From positions 124,001 through 188,000 of the forward strand of contig CAWIGC010000008.1 of assembly GCA_963835555.1 (NCBI GenBank): a stretch of 64,000 nucleotides of DNA, written 5' to 3'. A program made the position numbers and the translations under genes. Below are positions 17,322 to 25,966 of the stretch, in pieces (position 1 is the first letter of the stretch; every line of letters begins with the position of its first letter). Below the pieces are notes generated by a model. The model worked only from the letters and a program-made list of their open reading frames with translations. It had not been told where the DNA came from and ran no database searches. Source of the stretch: Sulfopaludibacter sp963835555 (GTDB lineage: Bacteria > Acidobacteriota > Terriglobia > Bryobacterales > Bryobacteraceae).

Positions 17322-18626
17322 ATGACAAAAGCACCCATCAGTCTGCAGGAACTGCGGCGGCGGATTTATCGAAAGGCGAAGTCTGACAAGACGCATCGTT
17401 TCTGGGGGCTCTTCGTGCACATCACGAAGATCGAGACCCTCGAAGAGGCCTACCGTATCGCGAAGAGCAACGGCGGTGCCGCCGGGGTCGATGGCCAGAG
17501 ATTTTCGGACATCGAGTCGGCGGGGCGGTCGGCGTTTCTTGCGGCGGTGCGGGAAGACCTCATCACAGGCAGGTACAAGCCCATGCCGAACCGCCGGGTG
17601 GAGATCCCGAAGGGAAATGGCAAAGTCCGAACGCTTCAGATTCCCTGCATCCGCGACCGCGTGGTGCAAGGCGCAGTGAAGCTGATCCTGGAAGCTGTCT
17701 TCGAGGCGGATTTTTGCTCCAACTCCTATGGATTTCGACCGAAGCGGTCGCCACATGGCGCCCTGGCGGAAGTCAGGCGCAGTGTGTTGCGGCGCATGTC
17801 CACAGTGATTGATGTGGATCTGTCGCGCTACTTCGACACGATCCGGCATTCGGTGCTTCTGGACAAGATCGCCAAGCGAATCCAGGACCCACAAGTCATG
17901 CACCTGGTGAAGCAGATCATCAAAGTCGGCGGAAAGGTCGGGGTCCCGCAAGGGGGTCCGTTCAGCCCGCTGGCGGCGAACATCTATCTGAACGAGGTGG
18001 ACTGGTTCTTCGACGCGATCCGCCGCAAAACGGCAGAGGGAGCCTACGAGGCCGTGAACTATCACCGGTTCGCCGATGATATCGTCATCACCGTCAGCGG
18101 GCACCACACGAAACGGGGCTGGGCCGAACGGGCTCTGCAACGGCTCCAGGAACAGTTCGCACTCATTGGTGTCGAATTGAACCAGGAGAAAACCAAGGTG
18201 GTGGACGCGCTGAAAGGGGAAGCCTTCGGGTTCCTGGGGTTTGACCTGCGTCGAGTCCGCAAGCGAAATGGGGAAGGGTATTTTATCTTGATGACCCCGA
18301 AGAAGAAGGCCCGCAAGGCAGTCAAAGCAAAGATCCGCGACATCATCGCGCGCGGGGGTGCAACCCCCATGCCGGAACTGGTGAAGCAAATCAACGCCAC
18401 GCTCGCCGGGTGGGTCAACTATTTCAGGGTGGGTAATTCCAGTCGTGCCTTTAGCGAGGTCCGCGACTATGTCGAGATGAAGGTCCGCACTCTGTTGACG
18501 CGGCGGAAACGGCGGCGAAAGTCGAGTGTGGGATGGCGGCGATGGAGTAACGAATACCTCTACGACGTGCTGGGGCTGTATTGGGACTGGAAAATCCAGC
18601 CGCTGCCCGGCGTTGGGGAGAGGTGA
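17322..18626 (+). CDS. ltrA: Group II intron reverse transcriptase/maturase
   Basis: The 434-residue protein has the reverse transcriptase blocks from about residue 40 to 300, including the RIPCIRDRVVQ-like block (IPCIRDRVVQGA), GFRPKRSPHGAL, GVPQGGPFSPLAANI and the catalytic FADD motif (a variant of YADD). The maturase domain follows (LAGWVNYFRVGNSSRAF). It ends without an HNH endonuclease domain, as in classes that retarget at replication forks or terminators. A GCAGGGG ribosome site precedes ATG. It should promote splicing and mobility of the surrounding intron. Confidence 0.95.
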   Translation: MTKAPISLQELRRRIYRKAKSDKTHRFWGLFVHITKIETLEEAYRIAKSNGGAAGVDGQRFSDIESAGRSAFLAAVREDLITGRYKPMPNRRVEIPKGNGKVRTLQIPCIRDRVVQGAVKLILEAVFEADFCSNSYGFRPKRSPHGALAEVRRSVLRRMSTVIDVDLSRYFDTIRHSVLLDKIAKRIQDPQVMHLVKQIIKVGGKVGVPQGGPFSPLAANIYLNEVDWFFDAIRRKTAEGAYEAVNYHRFADDIVITVSGHHTKRGWAERALQRLQEQFALIGVELNQEKTKVVDALKGEAFGFLGFDLRRVRKRNGEGYFILMTPKKKARKAVKAKIRDIIARGGATPMPELVKQINATLAGWVNYFRVGNSSRAFSEVRDYVEMKVRTLLTRRKRRRKSSVGWRRWSNEYLYDVLGLYWDWKIQPLPGVGER

Positions 18627-18685
18627 AGTGAAAGTGGCCGTCCGACGACAGGACTCCATAACCCTTTCGACGAAACTCGCTGGGT

Positions 18686-18718
18686 GAGCTGCTTGAGGGA
18701 AAACCTCACGAGCAGTTC
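18686..18718 (+). ncRNA. Group II intron domain V
   Basis: This 33-base hairpin begins GAGC, has a GAAA-type loop and closes with the typical ACGAGCAGTTC arm. It matches the compact catalytic domain V with its AGC triad near the 5' strand. It lies 60 bases after the reverse transcriptase stop, as expected. Confidence 0.9.
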
Positions 18719-18779
18719 TTATGGGGAGGGGCTGGAAACGGGCGAGGAAGCTCAGCACCGCGCCAGTCCCTTACCCGAC

Positions 18780-18848
18780 AAGCTGTTCGACGGGATGTGC
18801 CTGGAACTGCGGACGCTCGTGCCGGCTGAGTGGGGCGTGGGGGCCTGA
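18780..18848 (+). other. 3' exon of the intron-interrupted small gene
   Basis: Starting just after the predicted intron end, this frame reads KLFDGMCLELRTLVPAE and stops at 18846-18848. The composition (amphipathic helix, short acidic end) fits the C-terminus of the helical protein started at 16488. It has no start codon of its own. Confidence 0.4.
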
Positions 18849-18871
18849 AGGCCTTCGGCCGCCCGCGGCGC

Positions 18872-19252
18872 CTACTCCTTGAGCACGCTATCGTCGTACC
18901 ACGGGCTGTACAGACTGCGGTCGCCTTTTTCCAGTTGGAAGCCCGCATGTTCGTTCAAATCCAGATGGAACTTCACGCGGCGTCCGGCGCTATCGGCATA
19001 GATCCGCCCTTCCAGTTCCCGGCCGATCAGGCCCTCCAGGTCGCTGAAGAACTGTGCCGGAAACACGAACGTTGGCCGCCTCTGGAATTCCGCTTCCGCC
19101 GCCGTCAGCACATCGTGCGAGCGGCAATAGCACTTGGCCACGGGCACCATCCGATCGTCCTCACCCAGCATGCGAGCCTCAGACCGGCGGATTTTGAGAA
19201 GCCGTCCAGCACGGAGTTCCACGGAGTCGTAATCGATTTGATGCGCGGCCAT
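18872..19252 (-). CDS. Hypothetical protein
   Basis: The 126-residue protein shows no signal peptide or membrane segment and no motif that I recognise. It has a central AEAEFQRRPTFVFPAQFF region and a C-terminal PWYDDSVLKE. Codon use resembles that of neighbouring chromosomal genes. It ends just after the 3' exon of the intron-split gene and faces away from the TPR gene. Confidence 0.55.
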   Translation of the reverse strand: MAAHQIDYDSVELRAGRLLKIRRSEARMLGEDDRMVPVAKCYCRSHDVLTAAEAEFQRRPTFVFPAQFFSDLEGLIGRELEGRIYADSAGRRVKFHLDLNEHAGFQLEKGDRSLYSPWYDDSVLKE

Positions 19253-19299
19253 GGCGATTCACGACAAGTATAGCTGAAATTACGGATTCTATCTCCGAG

Positions 19300-19327
19300 T
19301 TGCACCTCCTTCTTCGCCTGTGATAAT
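19300..19327 (+). promoter_or_regulatory. Sigma-70-type promoter of the TPR gene
   Basis: TTGCAC at 19300-19305 and GATAAT at 19322-19327 are separated by 16 bases. Transcription would start near 19334, giving a leader of about 44 bases with an AGGAGG ribosome site. Confidence 0.55.
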
Positions 19328-19377
19328 TTCCGGCCAGAACTGGATTCCGCTGAGGGAATCCGCCAGGAGGGGATCAC

Positions 19378-20430
19378 ATGCTATCCGCCCAATCGCGGCG
19401 CACTGTGGACCTGGTGACGTGTGTCGTGTGCCTGACTTTCGCCGCGGGCGGACTGCAGGCACAGACCAACCAGGCCATGATTCTGAATGACCGAGGACTC
19501 GATGCGGCCGCGCACTCCGATAACGCGCAGGCGGAGCGGCTGTACCGCGAAGCCATCCAAATCTGGCGAGGGATGGGACCCCGATACGAAGCCCACACCG
19601 CCACCGCGCTCTTCAATCTCGGCTCGCTTCTTTGTAACGAAGGGGACGTTCGTCAGGGCGTCCAGGTTCTGGAGGAAGCGTTGGAACTCAACCGGCGCTC
19701 CCTCGGCGCGAAGAACATTCGCACCGTCCGAAACATGAGCCTGCTGGGCTACGCCTACGTGCAGGCGGGCAACCTCGACCGGGCGGATGCGACGCTAACC
19801 GAAGCGCTGGGTATTGAAAGAGAACTCTATCCCAACGATACGGCGATGGCGGAAACGCTGCTGTCCCTTTCCTTATCGCAACGGCTCCGAATGAACCTGG
19901 ACGAAGCTTTGCAATTCGGTGAAGATAGCCTGAGCACGGCTTTGCGGATTGGCGGAGAACTCACCAGCGACACCGCCTTGGCCTATGAGAATGTGGCCAC
20001 CGTCCACCGCCTGGCCGGCAGGCCGGAGCGCGCTCTTCCCTTGTTTCGCAAGGCGCGCTTCATTTACGAGCGCACCCTGGGTCCGGACAGTCCGCTGCTC
20101 GACTCGCTCATCAGTCAGGAAGGGCTGGCCCTGCTCGAAGATGGCGAAACCGGCCTGGCTGCGCAGGAAATGTCGCAGGCGGTGCAAGCTTTAACCCTCG
20201 CGGGGCCCGCCGCCCAGTATCGCCTGGCGACCGCGGAAGACAACCTGGCGGTTCTCCGCTTGCGCCAGCGGAAGTTCGCCGATGCCGAACGGCTGCTGAA
20301 ACACGCCCTCTCTATCGAACAGGGTTTGCCTTCCCGTCCGGTGTACGAGACGAAAACCACGTTGGAACTACTGGCCCAATTGCGGAAATCGCGGCGGCGC
20401 GACTCGGCGGCCGATGAGCCACGCCCCTGA
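19378..20430 (+). CDS. Secreted tetratricopeptide repeat protein
   Basis: The 350-residue protein has a signal peptide (about 1-29, cleavage after GLQAQ) and six to seven TPR units from residue 38 to about 335 of the TPR_10/TPR_12 type, with 40-42-residue spacing and the A-x-x-L-x-x-x-L pattern. An AGGAGG ribosome site lies 8 bases before ATG. TPR arrays mediate protein contacts; no partner is evident. The gene is monocistronic and converges on the PQQ propeller gene. Confidence 0.85.
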   Translation: MLSAQSRRTVDLVTCVVCLTFAAGGLQAQTNQAMILNDRGLDAAAHSDNAQAERLYREAIQIWRGMGPRYEAHTATALFNLGSLLCNEGDVRQGVQVLEEALELNRRSLGAKNIRTVRNMSLLGYAYVQAGNLDRADATLTEALGIERELYPNDTAMAETLLSLSLSQRLRMNLDEALQFGEDSLSTALRIGGELTSDTALAYENVATVHRLAGRPERALPLFRKARFIYERTLGPDSPLLDSLISQEGLALLEDGETGLAAQEMSQAVQALTLAGPAAQYRLATAEDNLAVLRLRQRKFADAERLLKHALSIEQGLPSRPVYETKTTLELLAQLRKSRRRDSAADEPRP

Positions 20431-20448
20431 GCCGTCGCGAACCGGCAT

Positions 20449-21897
20449 TTACTGTCGTGCCGGCACGGTCCAGATATCCAGGACGCCCGTGGAGGCGTGC
20501 TGATTGGCGCTTCCTTCGGGGAGTGCGATCCGCCCATCGACTACAATCGGGCTGTTCCAATGGCCGCCGCCGCACGCCAGGCGCCCAATCTCCGTCCCAC
20601 TTCGCGGATCGTAGATGTACAGACCGCCGTTCGGATTGTAGACGTAGAGCAGACCGCCGGCGACCACCGGGCTCGTCCCCGCCATGGAGTGACCCCAAAC
20701 CTGTGACAGCGTCCCGCTACCGACGGTCCAGGCGGCGGTTCCCCCACCATCGGCGGCGAACATCCAGGTCTCCGCGCGATCCCGCCAGACCGCCGGCGCC
20801 GTGAACAGCATATTGCGCGAGGGCGTGGAGACGGTCTGCGCTTCGCTGCCCGCATGTGGCACGGTACCGGCAATGGCCGCCATGCCGAGGACGCGGATCA
20901 GGGCGTCCTTGCCGCCCTGCGCCAGCGCGTCCGGCGCGAGCAGCACCGGGGATGTGGACCCCAGGTCGAGGTCGCGCCCGTCCAGCGTCGCGTTATCCGC
21001 AGGAGTATAGTTCGCGAGCACCTGTGTGGCGTCGCGATCCAGTTCGATGACCGAATCGCCCCAATCGGTCGTGCCGTTATAGGGGCCGTTCCCGGTAGCT
21101 ACGAAGATGTTGCCGGTAGCCGGATCGATCACCGCCCCGGCGCGACCCCAAATCGCGGACCGGCTGGACTGGCACGATGCCGGTTGAATCAAACCGGCGC
21201 GGTCGCTGCACAGGGAATTCCACACATGCAGCAGCGCGCCTGTCTGGGCGTCCAGAATGGCGACATGCCCCTGGTAAGGGGGCGCATCGCCAATGTAGCC
21301 GCCGGTCACCGCGATGACGCGGCCGCCAAACTCCTTCAGCGGCGAGGCGATCTTCTCGCGGTTGGGCAGCAGCGTGACCGCGGTACTCCACACTACGTGG
21401 CCGTCCGCGATGGCCAGTTTCCGCACCGCGCCATCGGGTGCGGCGGCGTAGATATGCCGCCGGTCCGGATCGGCCACGGGAGTGCTGTTGGTAATCTGCG
21501 CCGTATCTGCCCAGACGGCGAAGCCGGACGGCGTATACTCCCATCGGATCGTGCCGCTATCGGCATCGATGGCGATCGTCTTTCCATAGCTGGTGGTCAC
21601 GAAAAACACGTCGTGGTTCGAACCGTTCACCGGGACGCCGTGAAGGTAGATCGCCGATGCGTCCACGGTTCCATCCAGAGCAACCTGCCGCCGCGTCAGA
21701 GCCCCGGCATTCGCCGCGGTGATGCCAGTCGCACCGGGAAACGCTCCGGAGCTCGCCGCATTCCACCCGAATTGCGGCCAATCCCTCACCGGCTCACGAC
21801 GGGGTGCCCTCTGCCCTCCGGTTTGCAGCGTCAGAACGACCGGCAAAACCAGCAGCCAGGGCAGGACTCGCCGCAAGACCGCAAACGTGCCGGGCAT
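20449..21897 (-). CDS. Secreted PQQ-like beta-propeller protein
   Basis: The 482-residue protein has an N-terminal signal or anchor (about 8-25) and repeated propeller blades with the pattern GKTIAIDADSGTIRWEY, GHVAILDAQTGALL and GLYIYDPRSGTEIG. These are typical PQQ-like (PF13360/PF01011) repeats. The tryptophan-docking motifs are partly kept, but no dehydrogenase calcium/catalytic site is obvious, so it may be a structural or binding propeller rather than an alcohol dehydrogenase. A TATGAT box lies 6 bases before the start. Confidence 0.85.
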   Translation of the reverse strand: MPGTFAVLRRVLPWLLVLPVVLTLQTGGQRAPRREPVRDWPQFGWNAASSGAFPGATGITAANAGALTRRQVALDGTVDASAIYLHGVPVNGSNHDVFFVTTSYGKTIAIDADSGTIRWEYTPSGFAVWADTAQITNSTPVADPDRRHIYAAAPDGAVRKLAIADGHVVWSTAVTLLPNREKIASPLKEFGGRVIAVTGGYIGDAPPYQGHVAILDAQTGALLHVWNSLCSDRAGLIQPASCQSSRSAIWGRAGAVIDPATGNIFVATGNGPYNGTTDWGDSVIELDRDATQVLANYTPADNATLDGRDLDLGSTSPVLLAPDALAQGGKDALIRVLGMAAIAGTVPHAGSEAQTVSTPSRNMLFTAPAVWRDRAETWMFAADGGGTAAWTVGSGTLSQVWGHSMAGTSPVVAGGLLYVYNPNGGLYIYDPRSGTEIGRLACGGGHWNSPIVVDGRIALPEGSANQHASTGVLDIWTVPARQ

Positions 21898-21903
21898 GGC
21901 TCA

Positions 21904-21909
21904 ATCATA
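21904..21909 (-). promoter_or_regulatory. Leaderless-type -10 box of the PQQ propeller gene
   Basis: TATGAT ends 6 bases before the ATG at 21897 and no ribosome site is present between them. Confidence 0.45.
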
Positions 21910-22015
21910 CGCCGGTAGACTCTTTACCGGTCCGGCGCCTCTGTGCGAAAACACCCTCGCGGCTATCCACCGAAGAGATCGTTGTGTTGTTCCCCCGGAA
22001 AGCTTACGCTTTCTA

Positions 22016-22216
22016 ATGCCGCATTGGTTGGTTGTCGCGTTGTTCGCCGCCCTGGTGGCTGCCCTGGTTGTAATCGTCCGATGGGAATTCTCGCGTGTTC
22101 GAAACGGGCCGCGCTCCATGTCCGGAGCCGTCAAGCGGTATCTGGAAACGGAGCGCGTCGCGCCCCAACCGAAGGCCCCAAGCGAAGTCAAGCGTGGTTT
22201 CGACGCCTGGGATTGA
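22016..22216 (+). CDS. Small single-pass membrane protein
   Basis: This 66-residue frame has one membrane segment (residues 4-22, LVVALFAALVAALVVIV) and a basic cytoplasmic tail. No ribosome site is clear. The next small membrane protein follows 115 bases downstream in the same direction. No family is recognised; the call rests on the clean membrane helix. Confidence 0.45.
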   Translation: MPHWLVVALFAALVAALVVIVRWEFSRVRNGPRSMSGAVKRYLETERVAPQPKAPSEVKRGFDAWD

Positions 22217-22331
22217 TTCGCCTGACGCCCTCGCCAGGATTGCCCCGGCGCGAACATACTACTCCGCTTTACCCCGGACACTACTACTTCAAGTGGATGG
22301 AACGCCGCGCCGGCCGGCTCTACCATTGGGA

Positions 22332-22727
22332 ATGACCCCCTTTCGGATATTTGTTTTCAGGCTCTTTGAACAACGTCGGCTCCGTGATTGGTTCTATACC
22401 GTAGCGTTTCTTATATTTGTTCCCGTCGGGTACCGCTTCGCAGCGCTCGCCTGGCGGTATGGCTCCTGGATCGATAAGCCCCTGGCCGTGATCGCCGGCG
22501 CTTTCATTGGTATTACGACTGTCGTTACCCTGCTGCGATTCTGGAACGTACCTCCTCAGCAGGTGGTCACTCCGGCCGTCACCGCGGTCCCTGCCGCTTC
22601 CAAACCGGTCAACTCCGCGGTTGACGATTACCTGGCTGCCACACGCCGCCGCGCAGCGGAAAATCGCGCCATGGCAACGGGCGCGGGGGCTCTCGGTTCC
22701 ACCATGGGCAACAGTTGGTACCGGTAG
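22332..22727 (+). CDS. Small two-helix membrane protein
   Basis: The 131-residue protein begins at ATG 22332 and has two membrane segments (about 21-38 and 50-70) followed by a soluble tail ending near GNSWYR. An alternative longer frame from 22095 overlaps the preceding small gene and is less likely. No domain is recognised. It converges with the amidohydrolase gene; the stops are adjacent. Confidence 0.5.
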   Translation: MTPFRIFVFRLFEQRRLRDWFYTVAFLIFVPVGYRFAALAWRYGSWIDKPLAVIAGAFIGITTVVTLLRFWNVPPQQVVTPAVTAVPAASKPVNSAVDDYLAATRRRAAENRAMATGAGALGSTMGNSWYR

Positions 22728-22728
22728 G

Positions 22729-24696
22729 TTACGGACCTGCTCTCATTCCCACGGCTCGAAACAGATCCTCAGTGTGGAAGACCACGCCGTCTTTTATTAC
22801 AATCCGCGGATTGCGAATATCGGAGATCGTGCGCGCCGGGTTTCCATCGAACAACGCCATGTCGGCGAGTTTTCCCGGCGTGATGCTGCCTCGCTCCTGA
22901 GCCACGCGGGCCACGCGAGCCGCTCCCATAGTCGCAATCCGTAGTACCTGTTCCGCGGGAATCCCCGCCTGCACCCACAGTTCGAGTTCGCGGTGCAGCA
23001 TCAGGCCTTGAATGCCGTCGGTGCCGATCGCCAGAGGGACGCCGGTGCGGTACAGCCGCGCGGTCATGGCCAGCATCGCCTGAAAAGATGCGCGATAGAT
23101 ACGGTCCTCGTCGCCCGTGACCGGCAGACCTCCGGCGAATGCCTCGCGGCGCCGCTGCATGGGGAGCCGGTCGAGGATGGCCGCATAAGACGGGCTCACT
23201 GCGCCGGGGCGGGCGGTGTACTCGCCTTCGAACACCCCCAGCGTGGGATCGACGACGATCTGCTTCCCCTTGAGCTTGGCAATGAATTTCGTGACAGCGG
23301 CCGAGTTGGCGTCGAGTTCCGAGGCATGTTGTGCCGGCAGCGTCAGGCGGGCGCGGGTGTTGGTCTTCGACGCCTCCCCGGGCAGAAAATTCAGAAAGAA
23401 GAAGTTGATGTGCTGGAATTCGTCCACGCCCGCATCCACGAACTCATCGGCAATCATTCCCGCCGGCACGTGACCGCTGACGCGCATACCGTTCTGGTGG
23501 GCCGTGCGAACGATGTAGGGAACCAGCGCCGGCTTGATCGAGCTATAGATCTTGATCTGAATGTATCCGGCGGCCTTGTATTTTTCGATGGCCGCGCGAG
23601 CCTCCGCCTCCGTGTCCACCAGAACGTCGGTGGGCGCGGCGTACGGTCCGCGTCCATCCATGACGCCGGCCAGCACGACGCGCGGGCCAATCATCGCGCC
23701 GGCATCCATCTGCCGCTTCCATCGCAGAAGGCGATCCATATCGTTGCCCAGATCCCGAACGCTGGTCACGCCGCACGCGATGTTGAGCAGCCCTTCGTAA
23801 GCGTTGAAATGAACGTGCATATCGAAAAGGCCCGGCAGCAGCGTTTTGCCCGAGCCTTCGATCGCTTCCGTACCCCCGGGCAGAGGGGCGCCGGAATCGG
23901 CCGCCACCGATTGAATACGATTCCCGTTCACAATGACGATCTGGTTCTCCCGCACGGCGGCGCTTTCGGAATCGAACACGCGAACGTGCCGGATGGCCAG
24001 CGCGCCCGCCGGTCTGTGGCCCAGAAGCCTGGCCAGTTCGCCGGAGCGTCTTTCGCCCGCCTCCCGCTCAGCCGCCGCGAGTTTAGGCAACGCATCCTCG
24101 AACCCTTCGCGAATGGTCGCGAAGTCGTCGGCGCCGGCGAAGAATTCGTTGTGCTCGTCGAGCCAGACCGCCTCCGGCGTAAAATCCAGCCCGCCGATGC
24201 AGTACATGCTGACGCGCTGCCCTTTCAGTTCCACCGAGGGGCCGTGCTCCAGAGTCGCCTCCCCGCCCGGCAGCAGGCGCATGGACGTTTTCCGCGCTTG
24301 CAGCATCGCGCGTGCCAGCCATGCCATCTGCGCCGCCGGTCCGTTCGCGGCAACGTACCATCCCGGCGATTTCGATTCGCCGGATTCGGCCCGGCTCTTC
24401 CACCGGACGGCCTCCGCGGTTGCGGTGAATTGCTCGTCCACCGGAGTGTGGTTGTAATCCTGGCCGGTCAGTGTAATCGATACCGGCATCAGGTCGCCGT
24501 CGAACGCGTAACGGCCCTCGATCTCCGGCCCGCGCCCGCGATCGTTGTAAGAGTAGGCCACCCGAACCGAGCCATCGGCGTTGCGTGTGTGGGTCTCGTG
24601 ACCGGCCGTTCTTCCGGCCACCACAATGCTGTACCGGCTCTCCTGGCCGGCGAGGCATAACGCGGAGATGACCAGGGCGAGCGCGAATCGAAGCAT
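22729..24696 (-). CDS. Secreted metal-dependent amidohydrolase
   Basis: The 655-residue protein has a signal peptide (1-17) and a beta-rich N-terminal domain of about 220 residues. An amidohydrolase TIM barrel follows, with the metal-binding DMHVHF (about 291-296), later His (SGHVP, QHINFF) and the catalytic Asp in AIGTDG. The C-terminal sandwich includes the GSITPGKLADMALFDGNP motif. It belongs to the imidazolonepropionase/prolidase-like group and probably hydrolyses cyclic amides or peptides in the periplasm. A TATAAT box ends 6 bases before its ATG. Confidence 0.9.
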   Translation of the reverse strand: MLRFALALVISALCLAGQESRYSIVVAGRTAGHETHTRNADGSVRVAYSYNDRGRGPEIEGRYAFDGDLMPVSITLTGQDYNHTPVDEQFTATAEAVRWKSRAESGESKSPGWYVAANGPAAQMAWLARAMLQARKTSMRLLPGGEATLEHGPSVELKGQRVSMYCIGGLDFTPEAVWLDEHNEFFAGADDFATIREGFEDALPKLAAAEREAGERRSGELARLLGHRPAGALAIRHVRVFDSESAAVRENQIVIVNGNRIQSVAADSGAPLPGGTEAIEGSGKTLLPGLFDMHVHFNAYEGLLNIACGVTSVRDLGNDMDRLLRWKRQMDAGAMIGPRVVLAGVMDGRGPYAAPTDVLVDTEAEARAAIEKYKAAGYIQIKIYSSIKPALVPYIVRTAHQNGMRVSGHVPAGMIADEFVDAGVDEFQHINFFFLNFLPGEASKTNTRARLTLPAQHASELDANSAAVTKFIAKLKGKQIVVDPTLGVFEGEYTARPGAVSPSYAAILDRLPMQRRREAFAGGLPVTGDEDRIYRASFQAMLAMTARLYRTGVPLAIGTDGIQGLMLHRELELWVQAGIPAEQVLRIATMGAARVARVAQERGSITPGKLADMALFDGNPARTISDIRNPRIVIKDGVVFHTEDLFRAVGMRAGP

Positions 24697-24702
24697 GTCC
24701 GC

Positions 24703-24708
24703 ATTATA
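24703..24708 (-). promoter_or_regulatory. Leaderless-type -10 box of the amidohydrolase gene
   Basis: A perfect TATAAT lies 6 bases before the start codon at 24696. The 46-base divergent gap also holds the box of the dipeptidase gene. Confidence 0.6.
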
Positions 24709-24727
24709 GTCTCGGACGGAATTCCGC

Positions 24728-24733
24728 TAAAAT
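24728..24733 (+). promoter_or_regulatory. Leaderless-type -10 box of the dipeptidase gene
   Basis: TAAAAT ends 9 bases before the ATG at 24743, leaving room for only a few leader bases. Confidence 0.55.
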
Positions 24734-24742
24734 CCTAGGATC

Positions 24743-25894
24743 ATGCAGACCTCCCTGCCCACTCGCCGGATCGCCTTGAAAGCCGCCGCGGCTGCCGTTG
24801 CGGCGCCCTTCTTCAATCGCCATCGCTATGCCTTGGGGGCGCAATCCGCGCCGGAGTATTCGGAAAGGGCGGTGCGGCTGGTGCGCGAGTCTCTGGTGAT
24901 CGACATGCTCAACCAGTTTCTCTATCGCCGCGACATGCAGCCGAAACTGCGCGAGTGGTTCAGCCGGCCGGGCGCATTCACGCAGGCCGATTTCGAACGC
25001 TTCCGCGGCACCGGCATCCATGCGGCCAGCTTTGGAGAGGGCGCCGACAGCTACGAATCCGGCCTGGTGCTGTTCGCCCGCTGGAACAGCTTCCTGGCCG
25101 CGTATCCGGACTGGCTGCTGCGCATCGGTACGGCCGCCGATTTCCTGCGCGCGAAAACATCGGGCCGGTACGGAATTCTGTTCGGAATGCAAAACTCGGC
25201 GCATTTCCGGACTCCCGACGACGTTGACATCTTTTACGGCCTGGGTCAGCGGTCGGGCCAGTTGACTTACAATTTCCGCACCCTGAGCGGCAACGGCGCC
25301 TTCGAGCGGCACGACGACGGCATCAGCGAGTTCGGCGTGGCCGTCATCGAGCGCATGAACCGCGTGGGCATGGCGGTGGATTGCGGGCATTCCGGAGATC
25401 GCACCATGCTGGAGGCCTTCGAGCTATCGAAGAAACCGGTGATCATCTCGCACGGCAACTGCCGCGCCCTGTATCCCGGCTATCCCCGCTGCGTCACCGA
25501 TGAGGCCATCAAGGCCATGGCCAAGACAGGCGGCGTGATCGGCATCAACTTCATCAGCTCCATGGTGAAAGCGCACGAACCGACCACCGTGGACGACGTG
25601 ATCGATCACTTCGACCACGTGCGCGACCTGGTGGGCGTGGAACATGTGGGCGTCGGCAGCGACATGGGGATCGAGAGCAACGACTTCATGCCCGCGGATC
25701 AGTTGGCCAAGATGATGGCCGGGATGAATCCCAAGTACCGCGTGCATCGCCGCGAAGCGGTAGCACACCTGGACCATCCCCAGCGAATGTACGATCTGAC
25801 CGAAGGCTTCATCCGGCGGAAATATACCGACGAGCAGGTCCGCTTGATCCTGGGCGAGAACTGGCGCCGCACCCTTACGGCGATCTGGGCTTAG
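24743..25894 (+). CDS. Tat-exported membrane dipeptidase (peptidase M19)
   Basis: The 383-residue protein starts with a twin-arginine type signal (RRIALKAAAAA, residues 8-18). The M19 fold is shown by DCGHSGDRT, SHGNCRAL, GGVIGINF and HVGVGSDMGIE, which carry zinc ligands and the substrate site. The N-terminal DGHND motif of renal dipeptidases is replaced by IDMLNQF, which also occurs in a subgroup of the family; the loss of that His could alter metal binding. It shares a divergent promoter gap with the amidohydrolase, and both enzymes may process the same peptides. Confidence 0.88.
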   Translation: MQTSLPTRRIALKAAAAAVAAPFFNRHRYALGAQSAPEYSERAVRLVRESLVIDMLNQFLYRRDMQPKLREWFSRPGAFTQADFERFRGTGIHAASFGEGADSYESGLVLFARWNSFLAAYPDWLLRIGTAADFLRAKTSGRYGILFGMQNSAHFRTPDDVDIFYGLGQRSGQLTYNFRTLSGNGAFERHDDGISEFGVAVIERMNRVGMAVDCGHSGDRTMLEAFELSKKPVIISHGNCRALYPGYPRCVTDEAIKAMAKTGGVIGINFISSMVKAHEPTTVDDVIDHFDHVRDLVGVEHVGVGSDMGIESNDFMPADQLAKMMAGMNPKYRVHRREAVAHLDHPQRMYDLTEGFIRRKYTDEQVRLILGENWRRTLTAIWA

Positions 25895-25952
25895 GCCTGG
25901 CCGAAGGCCCGAACTGGCGCCGGCGGCTGAAGCCATCCGGTGGCAAGCCCGG

Positions 25953-25958
25953 TATAAG
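25953..25958 (+). promoter_or_regulatory. Leaderless-type -10 box of the DNA ligase gene
   Basis: TATAAG ends 8 bases before the GTG at 25967. A partial GAGG lies only 2 bases before the start, too close for a normal ribosome site. Confidence 0.45.
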
Positions 25959-25966
25959 ATGAGGAC

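Larger units (their letters stand above)
16805..18779 (+). mobile_element. Group II intron with reverse transcriptase
   Basis: The element begins at GTGTCC, close to the GUGYG consensus, and is followed by a string of hairpins (GTGTCC/GGACAC, GTCGGT/ACCGAC, GAGGCC/GGCCTC) that fit domain I. About 480 non-coding bases precede the reverse transcriptase gene. A clear domain V lies at 18686-18718 and a domain VI hairpin at about 18723-18775. The predicted 3' end is TTACCCGAC at 18779. The intron is in the sense orientation of the small gene that it interrupts. It appears intact in RNA and protein parts. Confidence 0.85.

Noticed and set aside
17175..18758. A 527-codon frame antisense to the group II reverse transcriptase
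   Set aside because: It overlaps the catalytic gene and intron RNA structure completely and shows only low-complexity composition.
16805..18779. Retron or diversity-generating retroelement
   Set aside because: The reverse transcriptase has a maturase domain, and domain V/VI of a group II intron follow; no msr/msd or template/variable repeat pair is seen.
22993..24660. A 555-codon frame antisense to the amidohydrolase
   Set aside because: The sense frame has signal peptide and metal motifs; the antisense product is His/Arg-rich shadow sequence.
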